DNA of 64,000 nucleotides from CAYMGM01 sp964390005 (GTDB lineage: Bacteria > Pseudomonadota > Alphaproteobacteria > UBA9219): contig CAYMGM010000009.1 of NCBI GenBank assembly GCA_964390005.1, positions 11,685 to 75,684 of the forward strand, given 5' to 3'. Under the pieces are notes generated by a model. The model did no database searches. It was not told the DNA's origin and worked only from the letters and a program-made list of their open reading frames with translations. The position numbers and the translations under genes are program-made. Shown piece by piece: positions 43,890-53,036 of this stretch. Position 1 is the first letter of the stretch; every line of letters begins with the position of its first letter.

Positions 43890-44189
43890 ATGATGTCCCC
43901 ACAACCTTACCGAACACAGCCCACGCGGTCCAATCGTACGCCGCAGAAACTGGCGCTTGCCGTCGGTCTTTTCGTTTTGGATATTGTGGCTCTTAAAATG
44001 AATGTCGTCGCCGGTGCCGTTGCAACCGCCGTTTCCAATCTTATTTTCAGCGCCTTTTTGCTCCCAACAACAAAAAGCGCAGCGCAACAAATCGTCGGAC
44101 GCCCCCTTTCCAGCTTTCAGGCCGGTCAGCGCCCTTCCAAGCTTCGGCGCCTTTTAAGCCGCCGTCCGGCCGCCCCGCCAATCAAGTAG
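43890..44189 (+). CDS. Small membrane hypothetical protein
   Basis: A 99-aa protein from ATG 43890 (AGAGGA site). A polar basic start, then one or two hydrophobic helices (LALAVGLFVLDIVALKMNVVA, AVSNLIFSAFLLP), and a basic Arg/Pro-rich tail. No family recognised. Overlaps the end of the minus-strand gene by 8 bp. Confidence 0.5.
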   Translation: MMSPQPYRTQPTRSNRTPQKLALAVGLFVLDIVALKMNVVAGAVATAVSNLIFSAFLLPTTKSAAQQIVGRPLSSFQAGQRPSKLRRLLSRRPAAPPIK

Positions 44190-45177
44190 CCGGGACAAGA
44201 ACCGCAGGCTTATCAGCAGGAACCTGCGCCCCGACCTTATGCGCTTCGATCTTTTCGTCCACGGTCTTTGAAACCGAGGCGACCCAAGAGCCATTACGGA
44301 TTCGCATGTAATCCTTGGCCATCGTCGGCAGAGACGCCAACAAAGCCTTTGCATGACGCACCCGCATATCACGGTTCATGAACAGATCAACCAAAGGCGA
44401 GACTTGGGGCCATTGATCACAAAGCGTAAAGGCAACTTGACGCAAGGGCGACGCAGAGGCCTTCGCCAAAATTTCGATGGCTTGCGCCTGTTTGCCATGG
44501 CTCAGACCATAAGCCGCCGTGTTGGTCAGGCCGACCAAATCACCTTCCGCGGCCACAATGTGCTGGGCCAAACGTGAATAAAGGAACATCCAAGAAAGCC
44601 GGTTTGCCACAGTTGGCTGACGCAGATAGCCCAGCGACGCTTGAAGAAGCGGGTTTTCTTCCGGCACGGCATCAAGGATTATGCTTTGCGCGGGATCCTG
44701 CGCCGTATCGCGAAACATCATCTCGCCCGCACTCAAGCGCGGATCGATAAAATCATCGGCGTTCCAAACTTTTTTAAAAGCTGCGGTTATAGCCTCCATA
44801 TCGAAGGAGGCCGAATTCTTTTTCCGAGACAACAGATCGGTTTGATCCAAAAGATACGTTAGCGCGCACCCCGGCGTCGCGCCATGCAGCGAGAGACGAT
44901 AGCTTTCTGCCGCAGGCGTTGTTCGCAACTGCGCTAAGGCGTCAACGACTGGCGCGTTGCCGTCGAAAAAAGTAGGGGGACAAGCATCAAGATCCAGACA
45001 AAGAAAACGCGGATCGCCGCCAATATAAGAAACGCCCAAATGATGCAGAGCACGGCGTAAAGCTTGAACGTTTTTTTCTAAGGGATCGCCTTCAGGCGTG
45101 CCGATCTTCAAATCAAAGGGGCGTGCCGTGGGGCTGCTGCTGAAAGGATAGGCTTCGTTGAAATAAGACAAATACAT
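44182..45177 (-). CDS. Hypothetical protein, paralog C2
   Basis: A 331-aa protein started at ATG 45177 (TGGAG site). It begins YLSYFNEAYPFSSSPTARPFD, close to the start of its neighbour (YYFNETYPFARRLFSRPFS). Both share the middle features of an LDPRLxxxE segment (DDFIDPRLSAGEMMF), FLYSRLAQHI and the C-terminal DYMRIRNGSWVASV. No signal peptide or known motif. It is the last gene of a run that starts with two PilT-like ATPases. Confidence 0.6.
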   Translation of the reverse strand: MYLSYFNEAYPFSSSPTARPFDLKIGTPEGDPLEKNVQALRRALHHLGVSYIGGDPRFLCLDLDACPPTFFDGNAPVVDALAQLRTTPAAESYRLSLHGATPGCALTYLLDQTDLLSRKKNSASFDMEAITAAFKKVWNADDFIDPRLSAGEMMFRDTAQDPAQSIILDAVPEENPLLQASLGYLRQPTVANRLSWMFLYSRLAQHIVAAEGDLVGLTNTAAYGLSHGKQAQAIEILAKASASPLRQVAFTLCDQWPQVSPLVDLFMNRDMRVRHAKALLASLPTMAKDYMRIRNGSWVASVSKTVDEKIEAHKVGAQVPADKPAVLVPAT

Positions 45178-45276
45178 GCGCGCTCCAATGATCAAAAACA
45201 AATCATTTCGATACGAAAAGAATATCGTTCTTTTCGCGTTTGACAATCAAAAAAGCGCCTGCCGCCTGTTCTCGCC

Positions 45277-46275
45277 TTATTGGTCGTTTCGCAACGCAGT
45301 CGGCACGTCTGCAGACGGCTGGGGCTGGGGCCTCATTTTCTTGTCCAGCGCCATCCAAACGCCTTTGGCCCAAGATCCATCGCTGATCCGTAAATAATCT
45401 TCGACGATTTTGGGTGCGGATTTAAGAAGCGCCCAGCCGTGTTTTAACGGCTCTTGCCGGACCGGCGCGGGGCCGCTGCTAAAATGCGACAGCAGGCGGG
45501 TGCAAACATTTTGCGCGGCCCCCTGAAGCACAGGCGGCGCATCATATGCGCGGACCAGCTGTTCAATCGCGTGAAGGCCGCCCCCATGATTCATGGCAAA
45601 CGCCACCTTTAGCGCCGCATCAAAACTGCGCGGGTTGTGCTCACCCAAATGCTGCGCCAAGCGCGAATAGACGAACATCTGCGCGACAAGCTGGGCAAAA
45701 CGTGGCTCTTGTAGCTTTTCCATCGACGCTTTCAGGCGATCGCCTTCAAAATGAAGGTCCTTAAAATAGGACGAACGATCAGCCTTCTCGGCGAGTTTTT
45801 CAAACAAGATTTCGGCAATCGCCAACCGCGGATCTAAAAACGGATCGGCCTGCCACAACGCCTGAAAAGCAGGCAATAAAGCCGCTTCATTCCGCGCTTG
45901 GCGTTCAGTTGAGGGATCCTTCATCGCCGCATCGGCCAGCATCGCATCGGCCACCAAAACGTCGAGCCCCTTTTGCCCGGCTTCGGACAGCGTCTCGCGA
46001 TAGGCCGTCAAGATCGATGTCTGGCTGGCTTCCGCAACCGTCCGATCATGCCAAAAACAAGGGCTGTAATAGCCGGGCCGACGCAGGGTTTCATCAATCA
46101 AGACAGGGTCGCCGAAATCATCGACAAAGCTTTTACCCATCTCAAAAAGCGCGTTTTTCAACCGCATCGTTTGCGCAAGCGCCGAGATATCCTCGACCCC
46201 CCAAACCTTATAGGAAAAAGGCCGGGAAAAAAGGCGGCGCGCAAAAGGATAGGTTTCGTTAAAATAATAGCCCAT
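45277..46275 (-). CDS. Hypothetical protein, paralog C1
   Basis: A 332-aa protein started at ATG 46275. Helical by composition. It is a diverged tandem copy of the next gene (shared YSRLAQHLGEHN, DPFLDPRLAIAEILFE and EDYLRISDGSWAKGV). It follows the two PilT-like ATPases with a gap of about 115 bp. A partner role for those ATPases or a role in secretion is inference. Confidence 0.6.
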   Translation of the reverse strand: MGYYFNETYPFARRLFSRPFSYKVWGVEDISALAQTMRLKNALFEMGKSFVDDFGDPVLIDETLRRPGYYSPCFWHDRTVAEASQTSILTAYRETLSEAGQKGLDVLVADAMLADAAMKDPSTERQARNEAALLPAFQALWQADPFLDPRLAIAEILFEKLAEKADRSSYFKDLHFEGDRLKASMEKLQEPRFAQLVAQMFVYSRLAQHLGEHNPRSFDAALKVAFAMNHGGGLHAIEQLVRAYDAPPVLQGAAQNVCTRLLSHFSSGPAPVRQEPLKHGWALLKSAPKIVEDYLRISDGSWAKGVWMALDKKMRPQPQPSADVPTALRNDQ

Positions 46276-46390
46276 TGTCACGACTTTCTGAAAACCGGTG
46301 TTTGAAATCCAGCCGATTATAGAAAGACCGTCGCACCCCCACAAGCCACCTAAAAGGTTTCAGGGTCAAAACGAGCTTTATTTTAAGCGC

Positions 46391-47419
46391 TTATTGCCGC
46401 CGTGGCAGGCCGCCAGGGGCGACGGGCTCCATCCCATGCAGGGTGTTCATACGGGCAATTTGCTTGTCGATATAAGAGTTTATCATGCCCACGCGGTTTT
46501 CGCGGATGATCGAGCGGACGGGATCGCCGTTATTGCCTTCCTCGGTCACGATATAGCGCAAATAGGGCCCCGTTTGGCTGAGCGTTTGATGCAGCGCCGC
46601 CGTTAACCCTTGGGCCAGCAGATAATTGGCGGACGCCCCCATGCTTTGCTCGGCCAGATGCATCAGCCCCATCAGGCTTTCTTCGATCGAGCCCGCATGA
46701 ATGGTCGTAATCACCAAATGCCCCGTGGTTGAGGCGCGCAAAATCTGTTCAGCCGCCCGCGGGCTGCGCACTTCGCCCACCAGCAAAAAGCGCGGCGTCC
46801 AGCGCAGCGCACGCTTCAGCGGGGTGGACCAATCTTCTTCTTTGCTGACCTGAACCTGATAGCAATAGCCATATTCGCCGACAGCGCCATCTAAATCATA
46901 TTCAACCGGATCTTCAATCGTAATGGCCACGCCGCCAAGGCTGTTCAAATAATCGGCCAACACGCCAAAAGCCGTTGTCGTTTTGCCGTGGCCCGTCGCG
47001 CCCGAAATGATAATCAGCCCGTCGCGTTGCCCCAACCGGCGCAAATGCGAGCAGATATGCGGCGCAAAGGACAATTCTTCCAGCTTGGGCACGCGCGCAC
47101 TGATGCGGCGCAGCACAACCCATTCTTGCCCGTTGGCCAAGCGTTGATACGACAAACGAAAGCGAATTCCGTCATAGGTATAAGACGAATCCGGGTTGTC
47201 GATCATGCCGCGCAGCTCACCCGCAATCGTTTCGATCTCAGGCCGCAAACTTTCCGGCACCGCGCGAATCCAGTTATTGGTGTAATCGCGCGCGGGCGAA
47301 CGAAACCGCGCGGGCCCCGCCTGATCAATCCGCACATAAAGATCCATAAAGGATAGATCGCGCAGTTTTAGCGGCGACGGCGAAGAAGGCGTTTGTTGTT
47401 GGGTCGGCGTAAAAGACAT
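46391..47419 (-). CDS. PilT/DotB-like secretion ATPase, tandem copy 2
   Basis: A 342-aa ATPase of the T2SS/T4P/T4SS family. Walker A GATGHGKTTT, Walker B FLLVGEVRSPRAAE and the His box TGHLVITTIHAGS are intact. The C-terminal VRSIIREN corresponds to the AIRNLIRE motif of PilT retraction ATPases. This suggests a pilus motor rather than a VirB11-like protein. It lies 29 bp after the other copy. Which pilus it serves is not shown. Confidence 0.82.
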   Translation of the reverse strand: MSFTPTQQQTPSSPSPLKLRDLSFMDLYVRIDQAGPARFRSPARDYTNNWIRAVPESLRPEIETIAGELRGMIDNPDSSYTYDGIRFRLSYQRLANGQEWVVLRRISARVPKLEELSFAPHICSHLRRLGQRDGLIIISGATGHGKTTTAFGVLADYLNSLGGVAITIEDPVEYDLDGAVGEYGYCYQVQVSKEEDWSTPLKRALRWTPRFLLVGEVRSPRAAEQILRASTTGHLVITTIHAGSIEESLMGLMHLAEQSMGASANYLLAQGLTAALHQTLSQTGPYLRYIVTEEGNNGDPVRSIIRENRVGMINSYIDKQIARMNTLHGMEPVAPGGLPRRQ

Positions 47420-47448
47420 GGATCAACCGTTCACTGGCAGGACGATCG

Positions 47449-48462
47449 CTATTTTTTCAGCGGCGGCAAACCGGTCACAGGCGGAAACATGGGCCCGCCC
47501 GCAGCCGGGGTAGCTTGTTGTCCCCCAAGCCGCGCCGAAATGCGATCAATATAGGTCGAGAGCATGCCCATTTTTCCTTCACGGATCAAGGACCGTATCG
47601 GATCGCTCGGCGCGTTTTCTTCCGTAAACAGGTATTTCAGGAACGGCCCAAAATCTTTCATCGTCTGATGCGCGACCGCCGTCATACATCCAGCTAACAT
47701 CGGCTGCGCATTCGATCCAACGGCTTGTTCACCCAAGGACAACAAATAGGTCAGCGTTTCTTCAGGCGAGGCCGCCAGAACGGTTGTAATCACCGTGCGC
47801 CCGGTCGAGGCGGCCCGCATCACAAGCTCAGCCGCCTTGGGCGTGCGCACATCGCCAACAAAAAGATAGCGCGGATTCCAGCTTAAGGCTTGTTTCAAAC
47901 AAGCTTCCCAATTGTCGTCGTCCTTGGCTTGCAATTGAAAGCATTGCCCATAGTCGCCGTGACGCCCTTTCAAAGGATATTCGATCGGCGCTTCCACCGT
48001 AAAGGCAAGTCCGCCATAGGTTTTCATAAAATCGACAATCAACGCCGCCGCTGTCGTCGTTTTGCCTTGCCCCGCGCCGCCTGAAATCACGATCAAGCCT
48101 TCGCGCGTTCCCAATTGATGCAAATGGTTGAAGATATGAGGCGCAAACCCCAGCTTGCTTAAATCAGGCACATCGCTGCTGATCCGTTTGATATAAGCCC
48201 AAAGCGCGCCATCGGCCATGGCTTGCCGCACGATACGACACCGCAAGCCCGGCTCGACCATCAGGATTTGATCCTGCGGCGCGTCGGCCCCTTGCCCGCG
48301 CAGCGTTGCCGTCAAAGCCGCCACAGCGCCAACGTAAGCTTCAGGAATAAACTGGCTGAGCAAGTTTTGCGCTTTGTCGCGCGCGCGGTACTGAGCCGGT
48401 TCATCGGCATCAAGGCGGACGAAAATCTCGGAAAAAGCCAAATCAGTCAGACCGGATGCCAT
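47449..48462 (-). CDS. PilT-like secretion ATPase, tandem copy 1, altered active site
   Basis: A 337-aa paralog of its neighbour. Walker A is GGAGQGKTTT. Walker B reads YLFVGDVRTPKAAE, with Asp where the catalytic Glu is normal, and the His box is replaced by TVLAAS. The PilT-type IRSLIREGK motif is kept near residue 300. It may be a weak ATPase working in a mixed ring or regulating the partner, as PilU relates to PilT. The first gene downstream of pyrC, with a 40-bp gap. Confidence 0.8.
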   Translation of the reverse strand: MASGLTDLAFSEIFVRLDADEPAQYRARDKAQNLLSQFIPEAYVGAVAALTATLRGQGADAPQDQILMVEPGLRCRIVRQAMADGALWAYIKRISSDVPDLSKLGFAPHIFNHLHQLGTREGLIVISGGAGQGKTTTAAALIVDFMKTYGGLAFTVEAPIEYPLKGRHGDYGQCFQLQAKDDDNWEACLKQALSWNPRYLFVGDVRTPKAAELVMRAASTGRTVITTVLAASPEETLTYLLSLGEQAVGSNAQPMLAGCMTAVAHQTMKDFGPFLKYLFTEENAPSDPIRSLIREGKMGMLSTYIDRISARLGGQQATPAAGGPMFPPVTGLPPLKK

Positions 48463-48502
48463 CGCACGCTCCCTTTCATAAGGCGCGGCGACCCAAAGGC
48501 CT

Positions 48503-49567
48503 TTATAGATCCGCGCTTTGACGCCAAAGAAGTGGCGCCGGACAGAAAAACGGTATTATCTCTGCGCCCGAGGCCGTTAAAATCGGCTTAAAGTCGTCTT
48601 CGACCTCTGCCGCCTGTTTTTCAAGGCGCACCGTTCCCTTATTCGGCGTCAGACCATAAAAAGCCGCCCCGTTTTCCGCGGCAAAGGCTTCAAACCTATC
48701 CAAAGCGCCTTGTTCATCAAAGAGTTGTGCATAAAGAGCCAACGCCGAGTGGGCTGTAAAGATCCCGCCCTTGCCGCCATCGGTTTCTTTGGCTGTGCGT
48801 GGGTGCGGCGCGCTGTCGGTGCCCAAAAAGAACATGCGCACGCCAGATGTCGCCGCCGCGACAAGCGCCAGCCTGTCTTTTTCCCGCTTGGCGACCGGCA
48901 AACAATAGGCATGCGGGCGCAGGCCGCCCAAAAACATGGCATTGCGATTGATCCACAAATGGTGCGCCGTCAACGTCCCCGCAATGGTGCCGTGCTGGCT
49001 TTCTGCCAACACATAATCGACCGCGCGCGCCGTTGTCAGATGCTCTAAAACAATTTTCAAGCCGGGAAAATTGCGCCGCAGCGGGATAAGAACACGGTCG
49101 ATAAAAACGGCTTCGCGGTCGAAAATATCGACATCCTCGTCGGCAACTTCGCCATGAATGGACAAGACCATCCCCAAACGTTGAAGCCTTTCCAGCACAG
49201 GGACGAGGCTTTGCAAATCGGTCACGCCTTGATCGCTGTTGGTCGTTGCCCCTGCAGGGTAAAGCTTGGCCGCCGTCAGCACGCCGTCTTTAAACCCGGC
49301 CTCTAAATCGTCGGGGTCCGTCGCATCGGTCAAGTAAAGCGCCATCAACGGGTTAAAATCACTTCCCGGCGGCACGGCATCTAAAACGGCGTCGCGATAG
49401 GCCCGCGCCATCGCTGTTGTCGTCACAGGCGGTTTCGTATTTGGCATCACCAGCGCCCGCCCAAACGAACGCGCCGTATAGGGCACAACCGCCTTCAGCA
49501 TGTCGCCGTCGCGCAAATGCACATGAAAATCGTCAGGGCGGCGGATCGTAAGCGTTGTCTCTGTCAT
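48503..49567 (-). CDS. pyrC: Dihydroorotase, class II (PyrC)
   Basis: A 354-aa enzyme of pyrimidine synthesis closing carbamoyl aspartate to dihydroorotate. It has DDFHVHLRDGDML with the two metal-binding His, VMPNTKPPV, and AAKLYPAGATTNS with the carboxylated Lys. SIHGEV and VLEHLTT supply further His ligands, and FLGTDSAPHP the catalytic Asp. Length fits the E. coli-type homodimer. Confidence 0.95.
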   Translation of the reverse strand: MTETTLTIRRPDDFHVHLRDGDMLKAVVPYTARSFGRALVMPNTKPPVTTTAMARAYRDAVLDAVPPGSDFNPLMALYLTDATDPDDLEAGFKDGVLTAAKLYPAGATTNSDQGVTDLQSLVPVLERLQRLGMVLSIHGEVADEDVDIFDREAVFIDRVLIPLRRNFPGLKIVLEHLTTARAVDYVLAESQHGTIAGTLTAHHLWINRNAMFLGGLRPHAYCLPVAKREKDRLALVAAATSGVRMFFLGTDSAPHPRTAKETDGGKGGIFTAHSALALYAQLFDEQGALDRFEAFAAENGAAFYGLTPNKGTVRLEKQAAEVEDDFKPILTASGAEIIPFFCPAPLLWRQSADL

Positions 49568-49720
49568 AAGAAAATCCCGTTGGGGTTAAGCTGAAGGACC
49601 CTTTCTGTTTTGACCGAGACCGGCCCTCTTGTAAAGGCGAACATCTCTCAGGGCTTTACACGCGCCCGCCACGCTTTTATCCTGCTTTCCGTTTCATTTA
49701 TTCTTTTTAAAGGAGGCTTT

Positions 49721-50092
49721 ATGTCTTTTCAGCAATGGCTTGCACAGCCCGCATCAGGGCGTCAGGCGATTAAAACCATTATTGTCTGGGTCGCCGTCCC
49801 CGTTCTTTCCCTGAGCGCGGGGATTTTTATCGGCCAAACACACGCAAAAGAAACACATCAAAAAGAAATTCAGGGTCTGCAAATCCAAGCGAACCGCGCC
49901 CAATTGGCCGCCGACGTTTTTGAACGCGCCCGTGCCGGGGGGCGTATTCTTTGCCACCGCGCCCAAGGCGATGCCGAAACCTATACCTCGCCGCTTGGCG
50001 TTCCTTTCCCGCCGCATGAACGTGAAGTTTTCGTCAGCCGTGCGCTGATTTCAGGCGAATGCTATGCGCCGCCCCAAGACTTGCGCCCCTAA
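49721..50092 (+). CDS. Small membrane-anchored hypothetical protein
   Basis: A 123-aa protein from ATG 49721, with a perfect AAGGAGG site. One N-terminal helix (TIIVWVAVPVLSLSAGIFIG), a short coiled coil, and a C-terminal domain with two Cys (RILCHRAQ, SGECYAP). No family recognised; periplasmic domain inferred. It ends 4 bases beyond the start of the hdaA stop on the other strand. Confidence 0.6.
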   Translation: MSFQQWLAQPASGRQAIKTIIVWVAVPVLSLSAGIFIGQTHAKETHQKEIQGLQIQANRAQLAADVFERARAGGRILCHRAQGDAETYTSPLGVPFPPHEREVFVSRALISGECYAPPQDLRP

Positions 50093-50781
50093 CAAGGCTC
50101 GCCTTCTGTCGCCCCGAACAGTTTCTGGGCCAAAACGGTGCTGATTTTACGCCGCTGCTCAAGCGCCGCACTATCCAAGGCTTCGACAGCGTAGCGAATG
50201 GCGGCCCCCGTGCGATCCAAACGACGCGCTAAATATTCGATCACCCCATCTTCGACAAACAATTGGCGGTCGCTGAATTGCTTGACCAACATTGCCCGCA
50301 ACAAGGCATCGTCTGGATCGTCAAGCGCTACCGCGGCACAACTGGAAAGGCGCGATAAAATATCGGCAAGCCCAAGCCCCCAGTTCTTTGGCGGCTGGCG
50401 CGCCGTCATCAAAAGCGGGCAATGCGCCGCCGCCGCCGCGTTATACAAATGCTGAAGACCTTCTTCGGCGGCAGGATCGCCCGCGGCCCCGTCGGCGTCA
50501 TCCAAGGCCAAAGGCTGCGCCAGCGTGCCCGCGACAATCGCTTCGACGCTTTGATCGCCCAGCGAGATTTGGCGCGCCCCCACGCGCGCGGCCCAACATT
50601 TCAGCAAATGCGTTTTGCCAACGCCTTCGGCGCCAAAAAGAATAAGCGCGGGCGACGGCCAGTCCGTTAAAGCCGTCTCAAACGCCCAGCGCGCCGCCGC
50701 ACGGTTCGCGTCTGAAATAAAAAAATCTTCAGCCTCCCACGTTTCTTTGGAAGGCAAAGGCAGATGGTATTGCAGGGTCAT
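50089..50781 (-). CDS. hdaA: DnaA-inactivator-like AAA protein HdaA
   Basis: A 230-aa DnaA-related protein lacking the DNA-binding domain, started at ATG 50781. Hda stimulates DnaA-ATP hydrolysis after replication start. It shows Walker A GAEGVGKTHLLKCW and a Walker B-like LALDDADGA, then a sensor region. It overlaps the stop of the permease gene upstream by four bases. The permease-hda-(DUF2066) order is common in alphaproteobacteria. Confidence 0.85.
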   Translation of the reverse strand: MTLQYHLPLPSKETWEAEDFFISDANRAAARWAFETALTDWPSPALILFGAEGVGKTHLLKCWAARVGARQISLGDQSVEAIVAGTLAQPLALDDADGAAGDPAAEEGLQHLYNAAAAAHCPLLMTARQPPKNWGLGLADILSRLSSCAAVALDDPDDALLRAMLVKQFSDRQLFVEDGVIEYLARRLDRTGAAIRYAVEALDSAALEQRRKISTVLAQKLFGATEGEPC

Positions 50782-51854
50782 GAAAGCTCGCCGCGGAAAT
50801 AAAAGCGGCTTTGGCGATAGCGTGACAAAGCATAACGCGTCAAGACCCCGAGAACGGCCGCTGTCGGCACCGCGATCAAAACGCCAACGAAACCAAGCAA
50901 CGAGCCACCAGCAAACAACGCGAACAGAATCCAAACGGGATGAAGCCCCACGCGATCGCCAACAAGTTTCGGCGTCAACACATAGCCTTCCATGGCTTGA
51001 CCGAACAGAAACACGCCAAACACGGCCCCGATGCGCAGCGGGTCGTCAAACTGCACAAAGGCCAGCAAAAGCGACGCCACACACCCAAAGGTCGATCCGA
51101 CGTAAGGCACAAACGACAAAGCCCCGGCAATCAAACCGACCGTTGCGCCGTACTTGAGCCCAGCCAACGTCAAACCCAGCCCATAAATCAAAGCCAGCGA
51201 CAAACAAACCAACGCTTGCCCGCGCAAAAAGCCGGACAAAGCGCGATCAATCAACTTGAACTGCGCGCGAATTTCATCGGCATGATGACGCGGCAAAAGA
51301 CCATCGACGACTTGAACGATCCGCGGCCAATCGCGCAGCAAATAAAAAGCGACGACCGGCGTAATCACAACCAGCGCCAGCACATTAAACAAAGCCGCGC
51401 CTTCGCTGAGAACGCCTTGCAGCAAATGTCCCGCCCAACCAACGGCCGTGCCCGCATACGATCCCGCCGCTTCGCGCAATTTGGCAACATCATTGTGCGA
51501 CAGCGAAGCCATCCAACGCTCGGCCCACGGCAAGATCCGATCGCGCGCGGCCGACAAGGTATCAGGCAAGGCGTCAATAAGCGCCGTGATTTGGCTTTGC
51601 AGCAACGGCGCGATCAGCAAAACCAGCGCTCCCAACCCAACGACAAACGCCGCCAAGACAATCAGTGTGCCAACCCAGCGCGGCAGGTGACGATGAACCA
51701 GCGCCGTCACGGGCGGGTTTAGAAAATAGGCCAGCGCCATCCCCGCGACAAAGGGAAGAAGAATGGGGCGCAGCGCCCAAAGAGCCAGCGCAAACGCGCC
51801 AAAAGCAATCAGCCAGAACCGCGCGGCTGACGTTTTTCTCGACGATAAAAACAT
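50778..51854 (-). CDS. AI-2E family / PerM-like permease
   Basis: A 358-aa membrane protein with about seven helices in the typical AI-2E pattern: PFVAGMALAYFLNPPV, the long amphipathic central part, YGLGLTLAGLKYGATVGLIAGALSF then PYVGS, and GGSLLGFVGVLIAVPTAAVLG near the end. Substrate unknown. It overlaps hdaA. Confidence 0.88.
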   Translation of the reverse strand: MFLSSRKTSAARFWLIAFGAFALALWALRPILLPFVAGMALAYFLNPPVTALVHRHLPRWVGTLIVLAAFVVGLGALVLLIAPLLQSQITALIDALPDTLSAARDRILPWAERWMASLSHNDVAKLREAAGSYAGTAVGWAGHLLQGVLSEGAALFNVLALVVITPVVAFYLLRDWPRIVQVVDGLLPRHHADEIRAQFKLIDRALSGFLRGQALVCLSLALIYGLGLTLAGLKYGATVGLIAGALSFVPYVGSTFGCVASLLLAFVQFDDPLRIGAVFGVFLFGQAMEGYVLTPKLVGDRVGLHPVWILFALFAGGSLLGFVGVLIAVPTAAVLGVLTRYALSRYRQSRFYFRGELS

Positions 51855-51872
51855 GCGCTCTCGCTCCTTACG

Positions 51873-52973
51873 TTAGGGATTCTCGACAAGCCAGCCTTGC
51901 GGTGTTTGCTTTAAAACAACGCCCGCCGCCGCCATTGTTTCGGGCAAGGATGCCAAATCTCCATGAAACAGAACGTCCGCATCAATGGCCCCACGCGACA
52001 TTCTTGTCACCGTTACGCGCGCAACGCCCGGTACATGGCTCATCCGGTCGCGCAGATCGTTCCAAGCGGCAAGGCTTGAGACCCCCGCCCGGACGCGCAA
52101 GGTCGAAACAGGCCCTTCCATGGCTTTGGCCGTCGCTTGATTTTCTTGTTTCCATTTCTTTTCAAGGCCTTGCTGAACATCTCCGACTGCTTTGGCCCAA
52201 ACGGCCGTTTGATCCTTGGCGCTTGATGCTTCAAGGCTTATCGGTTGCAGCGCCTCTTGCGCCGCGCCGTGCGCATCAAAGCGCTTGATCGTCAGACTCC
52301 ATGGCGTCTGAGGCACGGCGTCAATCACGGCGACAACCACCCCACCTGCTTGGTATTTCTGCGCCAAAGCCGCTAAAGCCTCCCCCCGACCTTCTTCGGC
52401 CCCATTCGCATCAAGAAGCGCCGCATCTGCGGCATCGCCAACCGGAAGAATTAAAGGGACCAAACCAGTACGTGTTGAGACTTTTTCCCAAGCGGCGCGC
52501 CAAGGCGTTGTTTCTTCCCAAAGAATCTTCCGCCCCCCCTGATGCAGAATTGGCAAAAGGACCAGTGGCTGGCTCCGCGCCTCGGAAAAAGCGCGACCCT
52601 TTTTCTGTAAATAAGCCCGCGTCGGCCCCGGCTTAAACTGGACTGAAAGAGTCCCAATATACCGCCCGGCGCGCGGATTTTCGTTTTGAATATCAAAGGA
52701 CTGGACCAAGGAGGCCAAGGTCGCATTATCGGGCCGGTGCGCGGCTTCCCCCATCGAAAGACGGGCGGCCAGTTGATCGAACGCAAGGCCTTCGGCTTCC
52801 ATCAAGCCCTTATCGCGCGCAGCCGCCGCATTATCTGCCGTCACATCGACAGCGACATCGGTCACGCGGTAAAGGGCTTCATCATTTTCTTGCGCCCGGC
52901 CATGAGAAGGCGACAAGCACCCCAAAGCCGCGACAAACAGCCCGAGAGCCCAAAAAAGTTTCTTCCCTTGCAT
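51873..52973 (-). CDS. DUF2066 domain secreted protein
   Basis: A 366-aa protein with a signal peptide (LFWALGLFVAALGCLSPSHG). The DUF2066 start lies at about 30-80 (YRVTDVAVDVTADNAAAARDK, FDQLAARL). The function of the family is unknown, but it commonly precedes the permease-hda pair and sits next to purM, as here. Confidence 0.82.
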   Translation of the reverse strand: MQGKKLFWALGLFVAALGCLSPSHGRAQENDEALYRVTDVAVDVTADNAAAARDKGLMEAEGLAFDQLAARLSMGEAAHRPDNATLASLVQSFDIQNENPRAGRYIGTLSVQFKPGPTRAYLQKKGRAFSEARSQPLVLLPILHQGGRKILWEETTPWRAAWEKVSTRTGLVPLILPVGDAADAALLDANGAEEGRGEALAALAQKYQAGGVVVAVIDAVPQTPWSLTIKRFDAHGAAQEALQPISLEASSAKDQTAVWAKAVGDVQQGLEKKWKQENQATAKAMEGPVSTLRVRAGVSSLAAWNDLRDRMSHVPGVARVTVTRMSRGAIDADVLFHGDLASLPETMAAAGVVLKQTPQGWLVENP

Positions 52974-53020
52974 TGCAAACCCGCTACTTTCCGTTATGTT
53001 GAGGCGACTTTAAGACGCAT

Positions 53021-53030
53021 CATAAGGGAG
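53021..53030 (+). promoter_or_regulatory. Strong ribosome site before the AUU start of purM
   Basis: CATAAGGGAGG lies at 53020-53030, six bases before the ATT codon. It supports the choice of ATT as start, since no other initiation codon is in frame near it. Confidence 0.6.
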
Positions 53031-53036
53031 GCTCCC

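Noticed and set aside
52686..53036. ATG start for purM at 52686
   Set aside because: Would add 117 residues antisense to the DUF2066 gene; the PurM family starts near 53037.
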